Shown piece by piece: positions 13,173 to 21,372 of a stretch of 64,000 nt of DNA (its first letter is position 1; every line of letters begins with the position of its first letter). Both the position numbers and the translations under genes were made by a program. Under the pieces are notes generated by a model. That model saw only the letters and a list, made by a program, of their open reading frames with translations, made no database searches and had not been told where the DNA came from. This DNA is from Pinirhizobacter soli. GTDB lineage: Bacteria > Pseudomonadota > Gammaproteobacteria > Xanthomonadales > Rhodanobacteraceae. The stretch covers positions 434,001 to 498,000 of the forward strand of contig NZ_JADZLQ010000003.1 in NCBI RefSeq assembly GCF_015905305.1, written 5' to 3'.

Positions 13173-15344
13173 ATGCCCCGTCGTCGCCTGCTCGTGCTCG
13201 CCCTTCTTGCCGCAACTTCCGTCCATGCCGCCGATAAACCCCGGCCCTGGATGGACACCAGCCTCTCGCCCGACAAGCGCGCCGATCTCGTCGTGGCGCA
13301 GCTCACGCAGGACGAAAAATTCCGCCTGATCCGCTCCGAATTCGGCGACAACGAAAAGGGCAAACCGCAAAAGCCGGCCGGTGCGCTGGGTTCGGCCGGT
13401 TACACCCCGGCGATCGAACGGCTGGGTATTCCCGCCGTACAGGAAACCGACGCGGGCCTGGGCGTGCGCAGCGCGGGTCTAACCGGCAAGGGCAGCACCG
13501 CGCTTCCGGCGGGCCTGGCCGTAGCGGCCAGCTTCGATCCCGCTATCGCCTACGCCGGCGGCGCCATGATCGGCAGCCAGGCCCGGCGCAAGGGTTTCAA
13601 TGGCCTCCTGGCCGGCGGCGTCAACCTGGTACGCGACCCGCGCAACGGCCGCAATTTCGAATACGCCGGTGAAGACCCGATCCTTGCCGGCACCATCGTG
13701 GGCAATGCGGTAAAGGGCATCCAGTCCCAGCACATCATCTCCACCGTCAAGCACTACGCCATCAATGCGCTGGAAACCGGCCGTAATACGCTAAGCGCCG
13801 ATATCGACGAAACCGCGCTTCGCGAATCGGACCTGCTGGCTTTCGAGCTGGTCCTCGATATCGGCCAGCCAGCGTCCGTGATGTGCTCCTACAACCGCAT
13901 CAACACGGTCTATGCCTGCGAGCACCCATGGCTGCTCAATACCGTGCTGAAGCAGGACTGGGGCTACAAGGGTTACGTGATGAGCGACTGGGGCGGCGTG
14001 CATAGCTCGGCGGCAGCGGCCAACGCCGGCCTGGACCAGGAATCGGCAGGCAACATATTCGACGACCAGGTGTACTTCGATGCCCCGCTGCGCAAGGATC
14101 TTGCCGATGGCAAGGTGCCGCAGGCGCGCATCGACGACATGGTCCATCGCATCCTTCGCAGCATGTTCGCCAGCGGCATCATCGACCACCCGGTGAAGGC
14201 CGCGCCGATCGACTTCAACGCCGATGCGGTGGTGTCGCGCAAGGCGGCAGAAGCAGGTTCGGTGCTGTTGCGTAATGAAAACAACCTGCTGCCGCTTTCC
14301 GCCAGCGTGAAAAGCGTGGCCGTGATCGGTGGCCATGCCGACAAGGGTGTGATTACCGGCGGCGGTTCCTCCTCTGTCGAACCGCCGGAAGGCAATGCCG
14401 TGCCGGGCCTTGAGCCCACCGACTGGCCCGGTCCCGTGCGCTACCAGCCGTCCGCACCGCTGGCCGCGATCAACGCGCAGACCGGTGGCAAGGCGAAGTA
14501 TGCCGATGGCACCGACATTGCCGCGGCGGTGAAGCTTGCCGCCGACAGCGAAGTGGCGGTGGTATTCGTGCAGCAGTGGACGGCCGAGTCGTTCGATCCG
14601 GCCACCATGGCGCTCGGTGGCGACCAGGATGCCCTGGTGGCCGCCGTGGCCAAGGCCAACCCGAAGACCATCGTGATCATCCAGAACAATGGTCCGGTGA
14701 AGATGCCGTGGCTTTCCAATGTGGGTGCCGTACTCGACGTCTGGTATGCCGGCGCCCGCGGCGGCGAGGCCATCGGTAACCTGCTGTTCGGCAAGGTTGC
14801 GCCGTCCGGCCGCTTGCCAGTGACCTGGCCGAAGGACGAATCGCAGTTGCCGCGTCCGGTGATCGTGGGCGCTGGCCTTGCCGGCGGCAAGCCCGCGGAC
14901 AAGGTGGACTACAACATTGAAGGCGCCGACGTCGGCTATCGCTGGTTCCAGAAGAAGAACCTCACGCCACTCTTTCCGTTCGGCTATGGCCTTACCTATT
15001 CGTCGTTCGACTATTCCGGGTTCAAGGTGAGCCAGGCCAACGGCGAAGTCGTCGCCGACGTGACGGTGAAGAACACCGGCAAGCTCGCAAGCATCGATAC
15101 GCCACAGGTGTACGTCACCGCACCCGACGGCGCGCCGCGCCGCCTGGCCGGCTGGGCCCGCGTGCCCTTGCAGCCGGGCCAGAGCCGCACCGTGCACATC
15201 AAGCTCAATCCGCATGCGCTGGCGCGCTACCAGGATGGCTGGAAGGTGGCCGCAGGCTCGTACACGTTCCAGCTGGGAACGTCCGCCACCACGTTCGCCG
15301 GCGAGGCCAAGGCTGCGATCTCGGCTTTTTCAGTCAAGCAATAA
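13173..15344 (+). CDS. Secreted GH3 beta-glucosidase-type glycoside hydrolase
   Basis: A 723-residue exported glycosidase. Signal peptide is MPRRRLLVLALLAATSVHAA, with cleavage near residue 20. The GH3 N-terminal barrel contains KHYAINALETGRN and the catalytic nucleophile D272 in VMSDWGG. The GH3 C-terminal alpha/beta domain begins near SVLLRNENNLLPL, and a fibronectin-III-like domain closes the protein (FPFGYGLTYSSFDYSGF onward). This is the three-domain plan of BglX-type beta-glucosidases/xylosidases. The ATG at 13173 is preceded by AAGGA with seven-base spacing; an ATG two codons earlier lies too close to that site. Exact sugar specificity cannot be read from sequence. The neighbouring genes do not define a pathway. 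Confidence 0.92.
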   Translation: MPRRRLLVLALLAATSVHAADKPRPWMDTSLSPDKRADLVVAQLTQDEKFRLIRSEFGDNEKGKPQKPAGALGSAGYTPAIERLGIPAVQETDAGLGVRSAGLTGKGSTALPAGLAVAASFDPAIAYAGGAMIGSQARRKGFNGLLAGGVNLVRDPRNGRNFEYAGEDPILAGTIVGNAVKGIQSQHIISTVKHYAINALETGRNTLSADIDETALRESDLLAFELVLDIGQPASVMCSYNRINTVYACEHPWLLNTVLKQDWGYKGYVMSDWGGVHSSAAAANAGLDQESAGNIFDDQVYFDAPLRKDLADGKVPQARIDDMVHRILRSMFASGIIDHPVKAAPIDFNADAVVSRKAAEAGSVLLRNENNLLPLSASVKSVAVIGGHADKGVITGGGSSSVEPPEGNAVPGLEPTDWPGPVRYQPSAPLAAINAQTGGKAKYADGTDIAAAVKLAADSEVAVVFVQQWTAESFDPATMALGGDQDALVAAVAKANPKTIVIIQNNGPVKMPWLSNVGAVLDVWYAGARGGEAIGNLLFGKVAPSGRLPVTWPKDESQLPRPVIVGAGLAGGKPADKVDYNIEGADVGYRWFQKKNLTPLFPFGYGLTYSSFDYSGFKVSQANGEVVADVTVKNTGKLASIDTPQVYVTAPDGAPRRLAGWARVPLQPGQSRTVHIKLNPHALARYQDGWKVAAGSYTFQLGTSATTFAGEAKAAISAFSVKQ

Positions 15345-15401
15345 CTGAGCGCATTTCCATGGACGGCCCGTCACAAAGCGTATGCACTAGAGCGATTTGT
15401 G

Positions 15402-16178
15402 ATGGGCTTGGGATTATCGATGCGGAAGGATAGCGACACTGAATTCAGCTGGCGCCAAAAGGCTTACGTCAAGCATGTGCGACCTCGGGTCCTCGGTAAC
15501 CTTGACGCCACGTCCTATTCCCCGGGCGTGGCGCCAACGGCTACGGTGGTCACGGGGGTCGAAGGCGCCAACCTGGGCGCCACCGCGCAACGCGCCGCCG
15601 ATGCCATCGAACAAGCGGGTGGTCGGCCGGTCGTCATCGACGCGGTGGCCCTGCGCGGCGTGCATGACCGTCTCACGCCCGATGGGCAGTCGGATGTCGC
15701 CAGTGATGTCGCGGTGTGGACCGACCAACTGGTGAAGGACGCATCACGTCGGCGGCTTGACCCGGTCGTGGTGGTGACGACCGCCTCGCCGGCCAAGATC
15801 GATGGTGTCGTCAACTCGCTTCATGATCACGGCTGCGGCGTTATGGCCATCGCGGTGCAGGCCGATCCGGCGACGGCTGCGCGAACCGCGCGCGCGCGCG
15901 CCTTGAGTGGCGAGCCCGGCGACCAGGTCGGCTTGAACATGCAGGCGCGTTCGCAGGCCGCCCTGGCAGGCGTCGTGGATCGCCTTGATCGTGATCCGCG
16001 CGTAAGCCACATCCGTGTCGTAGACGAACATCACCGTTCGGTCTTCCGTGCCGATCCATCGCGTCACGCAAGCGCATCCCATGAAGCGGCCAAGCGATTG
16101 GATTCCCATGCCGCCGGCCAACCAAGCGCCAATCCGTTTGGCCGGCGTCCTGAACGCTCGTCCGGTCGCGAAAGATGA
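15402..16178 (+). CDS. Zeta-toxin-like protein with a degenerate P-loop
   Basis: About 258 residues. The central 150 residues follow the zeta-toxin kinase order: a beta strand and glycine-rich loop (TVVTGVEGANLGAT, 48-61), then a strand with VVIDAVALRGVHDRL, then AVWTDQLVKDASRRR, VVVVTTASPAKIDGVVNSL, GVMAIAVQADPATAARTAR and HIRVVDEHHRSVF. Active zeta toxins have a Walker A loop ending GKS/T; here the Lys is missing (NLGAT). The second acidic residue expected after VVID is also replaced (DAVAL). The resemblance is by eye, so treat it as a probable zeta-fold homologue that has lost kinase chemistry. The C-terminal 40 residues are low-complexity. GTG at 15399 and ATG at 15402 or 15420 are all possible starts; none has a strong ribosome site. 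No epsilon-like antitoxin gene is adjacent. Confidence 0.5.
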   Translation: MGLGLSMRKDSDTEFSWRQKAYVKHVRPRVLGNLDATSYSPGVAPTATVVTGVEGANLGATAQRAADAIEQAGGRPVVIDAVALRGVHDRLTPDGQSDVASDVAVWTDQLVKDASRRRLDPVVVVTTASPAKIDGVVNSLHDHGCGVMAIAVQADPATAARTARARALSGEPGDQVGLNMQARSQAALAGVVDRLDRDPRVSHIRVVDEHHRSVFRADPSRHASASHEAAKRLDSHAAGQPSANPFGRRPERSSGRER

Positions 16179-16241
16179 TGGTGTCGACGCCCGCTGCACG
16201 TCGTTGACACGATGCTTGCGAGCCAGGACACAAGGGGGCAG

Positions 16242-17000
16242 ATGAGAATGCGACATGCCGTGCCATACATTGCCCTGGCGGCCATGGTCCTTTCCATGCC
16301 TGCCATGGCCGATCCTCCGGACTTCGACCGTCCCGGTGCCGGCTTCGCCACCAGCGTGTTGCCGGCCGGCGGCGTTGCGCTGGAGCAGGGCGTGCCCGAC
16401 TGGTCACGCGAGCCCGACGACAGCGGCGCCTTGCAGGGTAAGTACACCGCCGACAGCCTGTTTCGTGTGGGCCTTGGCGGGCCGGTGGAGTTGCAACTGG
16501 GCGGGTCGGCGTGGAACCACCTCTACGGCGATGGTGAGCACCGCACCGGCCATGGCGACAGCAGCGTGGCGATGAAAGTTGCGCCAAGCACGAATGGCGA
16601 CTTCAGCTACGCCGTGCTCGGCCAGGTGACGTTCGACAACGGCACGCATGACATCGGCAACGGCGCGCGGCAGTACACACTCGGAACCACGCTTGGCTGG
16701 AAACTGCAGGGTGATCGGCAGTTCACGGTATTCGCAAACCTCGATCGCCTGCAGGGCAGCAACACCTGGACATTGGCGCCGGTGTATACCGTGCCGCTCA
16801 CGGACAACCTGCAAGGCTATGTCGAAACCGACCTGATCCACGACGGCCAGGACGGCAACGAAGGCTTGGCTGGTGGCGGCTTGGCTTTGAAGCTGGGCGA
16901 ACGCGCCCAGGCCGATACCTTCGTGCTGCATCGCGTGGGCCCGCGCGGCGCACAATGGGAGGCCGGGCTAGGCATTTCCGTGTATTTCGGCCGCTTGTAG
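16242..17000 (+). CDS. Exported outer-membrane beta-barrel-like protein (transporter-type)
   Basis: A 252-residue protein with a cleavable signal peptide (PYIALAAMVLSMPAMA, cleavage near residue 23). A repeating pattern of alternating polar and hydrophobic residues follows, ending YFGRL, suggesting 10-12 outer-membrane strands. Segments such as TLGTTLGWKLQGDRQFTVFA and LAPVYTVPLTDNLQGYVETD fit the phenol-degradation meta-pathway/transporter barrel group (PF13557-like). No ligand can be inferred. GGGGG lies six bases before the ATG at 16242. It sits 63 bases after the zeta-like gene on the same strand. Confidence 0.6.
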   Translation: MRMRHAVPYIALAAMVLSMPAMADPPDFDRPGAGFATSVLPAGGVALEQGVPDWSREPDDSGALQGKYTADSLFRVGLGGPVELQLGGSAWNHLYGDGEHRTGHGDSSVAMKVAPSTNGDFSYAVLGQVTFDNGTHDIGNGARQYTLGTTLGWKLQGDRQFTVFANLDRLQGSNTWTLAPVYTVPLTDNLQGYVETDLIHDGQDGNEGLAGGGLALKLGERAQADTFVLHRVGPRGAQWEAGLGISVYFGRL

Positions 17001-17036
17001 GTATGATGCGGGCCCCGCGCCACGCGAAGTACCGCC

Positions 17037-17378
17037 ATGTCCGATATTCCCGCCTGTCCGCAATGCGGCATGGAAAACACATACCCCGATGGTGAGCAGT
17101 ACATCTGCGCCGATTGCGGCCATGAATTTCCCATGCATGTTCCCGCACCGGCTGACGAAGCGACCGTCGTGCGCGACGTCAACGGCAATCTTCTCCAGAG
17201 CGGCGACACGGTGGTCGTGATCAAGGACCTTAAGGTCAAGGGATCATCCATTCCGCTCAAACAGGGCGCCGTGATCCGTAACATTCGACTCGTTGACGGC
17301 GATGCCGAACACATCGAAGGCAACTCGGACAAGATCAAGGGATTGGTGCTTAAGACGATCTACCTGCGGAAATCATGA
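17037..17378 (+). CDS. yjdM: YjdM/PhnA-family zinc-ribbon protein
   Basis: A 113-residue cytoplasmic protein with an N-terminal zinc ribbon (CPQC at about 7-10 and CADC at about 26-29) and a C-terminal SH3-like barrel containing DVNGNLLQSGDTVVVIKDLK. Length and both domains match E. coli YjdM (formerly PhnA), whose physiological role is not settled despite its historic phosphonate name. It follows the outer-membrane gene by 36 bases. A short GGGC-TCGC-GCCC hairpin occurs just after the stop (about 17384-17395). Confidence 0.92.
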   Translation: MSDIPACPQCGMENTYPDGEQYICADCGHEFPMHVPAPADEATVVRDVNGNLLQSGDTVVVIKDLKVKGSSIPLKQGAVIRNIRLVDGDAEHIEGNSDKIKGLVLKTIYLRKS

Positions 17379-17722
17379 ATGACGGGCTCGCGCCCTAAAC
17401 GCATAGGAAAAAAGAACATGACCCACACGCTCACGCGCGGGGCCATGATGGGCCATCCTTAGCTTGCGACGGACGTTAGTCCGCCGTAACGCGGCCCGGC
17501 AGAAGCCGACGCGGCGCTGGCACCGATGAAGGGGGGGCTCGACCATTTGCACGATGTGCGGGTGACGGCATCCTGCCGTTCAGGTCGGTCATCGATGTTT
17601 CCGTACGCCGGGAAAAGCTTTTGGCTTCTTCGGCGGCGGAGCCATAGTGCGAAAATGCCGACGGTATCGATATAGGAAAATGCTCAAAATTTGTCCGCTT
17701 ATTGCCGCGGCTCAGTCATCTT
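17379..17722. other. Intergenic region between convergent genes, no gene seen
   Basis: This 344-base gap lies between the yjdM stop and the hydroxylase stop. It contains small hairpins, CGGAC-GTTA-GTCCG near 17470 and ACGGCA-TCC-TGCCGT near 17563, but no stem followed by a T-run. The only start codon with a purine-rich site in front (ATG at 17418) opens a frame of 14 codons. The last 70 bases are noticeably more AT-rich than the surroundings. I see no supported coding sequence or RNA gene. Confidence 0.5.
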
Positions 17723-19270
17723 TCACCGATTCGTATGCTTTGGCGGGTTGGCCACGATGGCGAACCGGGCGATGTAGTTCGCCATATCGACGAGACCGCT
17801 TTCTTCCTGATCGCCCCTGACCATGGCGATATAGCCGTCCGGGCGCACCAGGCACACGGTGCCGACGGGTATCCCCGCGGCCTGTGCCTTCTCGCCATGG
17901 ATGTAGCCGTGCAGGGGCAGGCCGGTGTTGTAGGCCAGGCGCCGTACACCGGGCCCGGGCTCGCCGTAGACATGCAACTGCCAGTCCCGCGAGGTGAGCG
18001 GTTCGAAATTGCTCACCTCGCCGACAGGCAGCCATGGCAGGCGGTCGCCTCCGCGCAGGTTGCCGGCGCGCCCGGCCGAGAGCGCGCTGTCGTGGTAAGC
18101 GATTCGTATCTGTGACACCACGCGGAAGGCGAGCCGCGGTGTTCCCTTCCAAGCCGCGACGGCACGTATCACGTACGGGAGGATGCCCGTGCGCCACACC
18201 CGGCCGATCGACCCGTCCGAGGCTATCAGGCGGAAGGCGCGGTCGGTGCTCTGCAGCAGCTGGCGGGCAAAAGCCATGCGCTCGGTGGCGTAAGTGGCCA
18301 GGATCGACGCGTCGGCGCGCCGGTGCAGCACCGAGGCCAGCTTCCAGCCCAGGTTGATGGCGTCGCCGATCCCGGTATTCATACCCTGGCCGCCCGCGGG
18401 GCTATGGATGTGCGCCGCATCGCCGGCCAGGAACACCCTGCCGCTGGCAAATGACGAGGCCATGCGGTGGTGCGAGCGATAAGTGGAAAACCAGTTCACC
18501 TCGTTGACCTTCAGGCCGGTGGTGCGCTCGACCTGGCCGCGCACGTCTTCGAAGGTGAAATCCTCCCCGCGGCCCTGGCTGTCCTGCACCACGCCGATCA
18601 ACCGATAGGCTCCGGTGCGGCGTACCGGCATGACCAGGCAAAACCCTTCGGCGTTGGTGCACAGGCTTACACCCAGCTCCGCCGCCGCACCCTCCACCAT
18701 GGCGTCGGTCACGTAGAAGGTCTGATCGTACGTGCCGCCGGCAAAATCCAGTCCCAGGGCGTGCCGCACGCGGCTGCCGGCGCCGTCACAGCCGCACAGG
18801 TAGTCAACATGCACGCGTTCGGCGCCGCTGGCACTGTCCAGGCGCACGTGGACCGATGTGGACGTCTGGTCCAGGCCGACCACCTGGGTGCCGCGCTCGA
18901 TGGCGACGCCGGCAGCCAGCAGGGCTTTCTCCAGCAGGCGCTCGTGGTCGTCCTGCGGATAGGTCAGCACGTAAGGGAAAGGAGAGATGCCCTCTCCGCC
19001 TGCGCCGATCGCTACCGTCGCGCGTTTCACGCCCTTGGTGCGCACGCAGATGTGATCCATGGGGATGCCCCCGGACACCACCGCTTCGGCCAGCCCCAGC
19101 TGGTCGTAGAGTTCGAGTGTGCGTGCGTGCACGGCCATGGCGCGGGAAGCCTCGCCTGCAGACATCCGTGGATCGACGATGCGTACGCGCACCCCGGCCC
19201 GGGTCAGCCACAAGGCCAGCACCATGCCGGTGGGTCCGGCCCCGGCGATCAGCACCTGCGTATCGTTCAT
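17723..19270 (-). CDS. FAD-dependent aromatic hydroxylase (PheA/TfdB/MhpA type)
   Basis: A 515-residue class A flavoprotein monooxygenase. It has the N-terminal Rossmann motif GAGPTG (10-15), the NAD(P)H/FAD-linked CDGAGSRVR motif (161-169), and the FAD ribityl motif GDAAH (283-287) followed by SPAGGQGMNTGIGDA. The C-terminal 130 residues form the thioredoxin-like domain of phenol and resorcinol hydroxylases. It would hydroxylate a phenolic ring or a polyketide-like aromatic using NAD(P)H and O2; the substrate is not readable. It is divergent from a 3-oxoacid CoA-transferase pair across 183 bases. That pairing might reflect aromatic catabolism, but no ring-cleavage gene is nearby. Confidence 0.85.
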   Translation of the reverse strand: MNDTQVLIAGAGPTGMVLALWLTRAGVRVRIVDPRMSAGEASRAMAVHARTLELYDQLGLAEAVVSGGIPMDHICVRTKGVKRATVAIGAGGEGISPFPYVLTYPQDDHERLLEKALLAAGVAIERGTQVVGLDQTSTSVHVRLDSASGAERVHVDYLCGCDGAGSRVRHALGLDFAGGTYDQTFYVTDAMVEGAAAELGVSLCTNAEGFCLVMPVRRTGAYRLIGVVQDSQGRGEDFTFEDVRGQVERTTGLKVNEVNWFSTYRSHHRMASSFASGRVFLAGDAAHIHSPAGGQGMNTGIGDAINLGWKLASVLHRRADASILATYATERMAFARQLLQSTDRAFRLIASDGSIGRVWRTGILPYVIRAVAAWKGTPRLAFRVVSQIRIAYHDSALSAGRAGNLRGGDRLPWLPVGEVSNFEPLTSRDWQLHVYGEPGPGVRRLAYNTGLPLHGYIHGEKAQAAGIPVGTVCLVRPDGYIAMVRGDQEESGLVDMANYIARFAIVANPPKHTNR

Positions 19271-19453
19271 GTGCTCAAGCTCACTGGTCAGCGCCGGATG
19301 GTGGCGGCCTTACCGTGTGACCAGCGTGTAGGGGCCTTGCAGCCCATACCGCTCGCCCGTGCCTGTGCCGATTGTGCCCTTGCAGCGGGCCTTCGCAAAG
19401 CCGGGGTAGTAAAGTGGGTGGGTTACGGTGCCCCCACGCTCAGGAGTCGATCC

Positions 19454-20182
19454 ATGCCAGACGCCGCCCGTCGCCCCCGCGACAAGCGCTACGCCTCCGC
19501 TGCCGAAGCCCTCAGGGGTGTGGTGGCCAACAACCAGGTGATCGCCGTCGGCGGCTTCGGCCTCTGCGGTATCCCGGAGCTGCTGATCGAAGCCCTGCGC
19601 GACTCGGGTGTCACCGGCCTTACGGCGGTATCGAATAATGCCGGCATCGATGGCGTCGGCCTTGGCTTGCTGCTGCAGACCCGGCAGATCAGGAAGATGG
19701 TGTCGTCGTACGTGGGCGAGAACAAGGAATTCGAGAGGCAATTCCTTGCGGGCGAACTCGAGGTGGAATTCACGCCGCAGGGCACGTTGGCCGAGAAACT
19801 CCGTGCAGGAGGCGCCGGCATCCCGGCTTTCTTCACCCGCACCGGCTACGGAACCCAGGTGGCCGAAGGCAAGGAAACGCGCGAATTCGACGGCCACATG
19901 TACGTGATGGAACGTTCCATCGTGGCCGACGTGGCCCTGGTGAAGGCCTGGAAGGCGGACCCTTCGGGCAACCTGGTGTTCCGCAAGACGGCCCGCAACT
20001 TCAACCCGATGGCAGCTACCGCGGGCAAGGTTTGCATCGCCGAGGTCGAGGAAATCGTCGCCATCGGCGAGATCGACCCCGACCAGGTGCATACGCCGGG
20101 TATCTACGTCGACCGCATCGTGCACAACCCCGCGCCGTCCAGGCGCATCGAGCAGCGCACCGTGCGCGCCAAGGGAGAATGA
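19454..20182 (+). CDS. scoA: 3-oxoacid CoA-transferase, subunit A
   Basis: A 242-residue alpha subunit of a succinyl-CoA:3-ketoacid CoA-transferase. The CoA-binding glycine-rich loop is seen as [11 protein letters not shown], followed by TAVSNNAG, the SCOT-type stretch [20 protein letters not shown], and [17 protein letters not shown]. These are nearer to the SCOT than the PcaI branch. With subunit B it transfers CoA from succinyl-CoA to acetoacetate for ketone-body or leucine catabolism. The start is the ATG at 19454, with AGGAG eight bases before; the open frame continues upstream over the hydroxylase gene. It is translationally coupled to subunit B. Confidence 0.94.
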   Translation: MPDAARRPRDKRYASAAEALRGVVANNQVIAVGGFGLCGIPELLIEALRDSGVTGLTAVSNNAGIDGVGLGLLLQTRQIRKMVSSYVGENKEFERQFLAGELEVEFTPQGTLAEKLRAGGAGIPAFFTRTGYGTQVAEGKETREFDGHMYVMERSIVADVALVKAWKADPSGNLVFRKTARNFNPMAATAGKVCIAEVEEIVAIGEIDPDQVHTPGIYVDRIVHNPAPSRRIEQRTVRAKGE

Positions 20183-20184
20183 CC

Positions 20185-20814
20185 ATGGCCTGGAACCGCG
20201 ACCAGATGGCCCAGCGCGCCGCGCAGGAACTCAACGACGGCGACTACGTGAACCTGGGGATCGGCTTGCCCACGCTCGTGGCCAACCACCTGCCCGACGG
20301 CGTGGACGTGTGGCTGCAGTCGGAAAACGGCCTGCTCGGCATCGGCCCGTTTCCCACCGAAGACGAAGTGGATGCGGACCTGATCAACGCCGGCAAACAG
20401 ACGGTTACTGCCCGCCAGGGCGCGTCGTATTTTTCCAGCGCCGATTCCTTCGCCATGATCCGCGGCGGCCACATCGACATTTCCATCCTCGGTGCCATGC
20501 AGGTGACCGACAAGGGCGACATCGCCAACTGGATGGTGCCAGGCAAGATGGTCAAGGGCATGGGCGGGGCGATGGACCTGGTGGCGGGAGTCAAGCGCGT
20601 GGTGGTGGTAATGGAGCACACGGCAAAGGACGGCACGCCCAAGATCATCCCCGAATGCAGCCTGCCGCTTACCGGCACCGGGGTGGTGAACCGCATCATC
20701 ACCGACCTGTGCGTGTTCGATGTCACCCAAAACGGCCTGAAACTGGTGGAACTGGCCCCTGGCGTGGACGAGGCAGCCCTGCGCGGCGCCACAGGGTGTC
20801 CCTTCACGGCGTGA
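20185..20814 (+). CDS. scoB: 3-oxoacid CoA-transferase, subunit B
   Basis: A 209-residue beta subunit. It contains [15 protein letters not shown] and the catalytic-glutamate motif [13 protein letters not shown], where the Glu forms the acyl-CoA thioester intermediate. Then come the [16 protein letters not shown] block and the [20 protein letters not shown] block. Start: the ATG at 20179 overlaps the scoA stop (ATGA) but leaves only one base after GGGAG. The ATG at 20185 (MAWNRDQ) has a seven-base spacing and is preferred. The operon scoA-scoB ends at 20814, followed by a GC-rich hairpin. Confidence 0.94.
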   Translation: MAWNRDQMAQRAAQELNDGDYVNLGIGLPTLVANHLPDGVDVWLQSENGLLGIGPFPTEDEVDADLINAGKQTVTARQGASYFSSADSFAMIRGGHIDISILGAMQVTDKGDIANWMVPGKMVKGMGGAMDLVAGVKRVVVVMEHTAKDGTPKIIPECSLPLTGTGVVNRIITDLCVFDVTQNGLKLVELAPGVDEAALRGATGCPFTA

Positions 20815-20826
20815 CCGAACGCCGCA

Positions 20827-20845
20827 GCCGCCCTTCACGGGCGGC
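20827..20845 (+). other. GC-rich hairpin between scoB and the DUF2946 gene
   Basis: GCCGCCC (20827-20833) and GGGCGGC (20839-20845) form a 7-bp stem around TTCAC. No T-run follows, so intrinsic termination would be weak. Next comes the small palindrome GGAATAATTCC (20848-20858), which lies 25 bases before the DUF2946 start and could be a metal-regulator half-site or simply the AT-rich promoter core. Confidence 0.4.
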
Positions 20846-20882
20846 ATGGAATAATTCCGGTCCTAAGCCGGTACCGAGTCTT

Positions 20883-21311
20883 ATGTTCAAGCGCCACCTC
20901 CATCGCCGCATTGCCGCCTGGCTGGCCCTGCTGGCCGTGGGGCTGATGGTGGCCGCGCCCGGGATCTCGCAGGTGTTGCGGTCCCGGGCCAGCTTTGCCG
21001 AACTTGGCGCCTGGTGCGAAGGGCGCGCGGGACTGGTCACCCGCGCCGCGCCCGTAGCCGATGCCAGTGGCACGACCGCATCATCCACGCATTCGGCGAT
21101 GGCCGGCATGGGCGACATGTCCATGGATGCCTGTGGCTACTGCAGCCTGTTCTGCCACGCCCCGACGGTGCCTGCGACGGTTGCGTTCATGCCCATGTTG
21201 GTGCCTGCCACCACGGCTATCCCCGCTGAGGTTCCAGCCTCGCCGCTACCCATGGCGCCGCGTACGCCGGTGGCTGAGCCGCGGGGTCCACCTGTTTTCT
21301 CGATGACCTGA
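20883..21311 (+). CDS. DUF2946 family protein, probable copper/metal-linked exported protein
   Basis: A 142-residue protein with one N-terminal hydrophobic segment (WLALLAVGLMVAAPGI) that may act as a signal or anchor. A Met- and Cys-rich core, AGMGDMSMDACGYCSLFCHAP, is seen here as MSMDACGYC and LFCHAP, and a Pro/Ala-rich tail follows. CxxC plus CH and several Met residues are the hallmark of DUF2946, which typically sits beside TonB-dependent copper receptors. Here it is followed 61 bases later by a TonB receptor and then a PepSY protein. A periplasmic metal-handling role is inferred. The ATG at 20883 is the only start close to the hydrophobic segment. Confidence 0.75.
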   Translation: MFKRHLHRRIAAWLALLAVGLMVAAPGISQVLRSRASFAELGAWCEGRAGLVTRAAPVADASGTTASSTHSAMAGMGDMSMDACGYCSLFCHAPTVPATVAFMPMLVPATTAIPAEVPASPLPMAPRTPVAEPRGPPVFSMT

Positions 21312-21372
21312 GTACTGCCCTTACCTGGCGTGCGCGCCAGCGGGCCACTTAAGCTTTTTCGGGATTACCACC

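Noticed and set aside
13791-15215. Long open frame of 474 codons opposite the GH3 gene
   Set aside because: It lies entirely within a well-supported GH3 gene on the other strand. Its product is rich in His, Arg and Gly with no domain, as expected from antisense reading of GC-rich codons.
18467-19453. Upstream in-frame extension of scoA across the hydroxylase gene
   Set aside because: The scoA homology starts at the ATG at 19454 with AGGAG in front; the extension is antisense to a good flavoprotein gene.
19454-20814. Reading the CoA-transferase as pcaIJ (3-oxoadipate)
   Set aside because: The [10 protein letters not shown] and [18 protein letters not shown] segments match SCOT-type subunits rather than PcaI, and no pca genes are near.
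20827-20845. Hairpin after scoB as an intrinsic terminator
   Set aside because: Seven good pairs, but no T-run follows.
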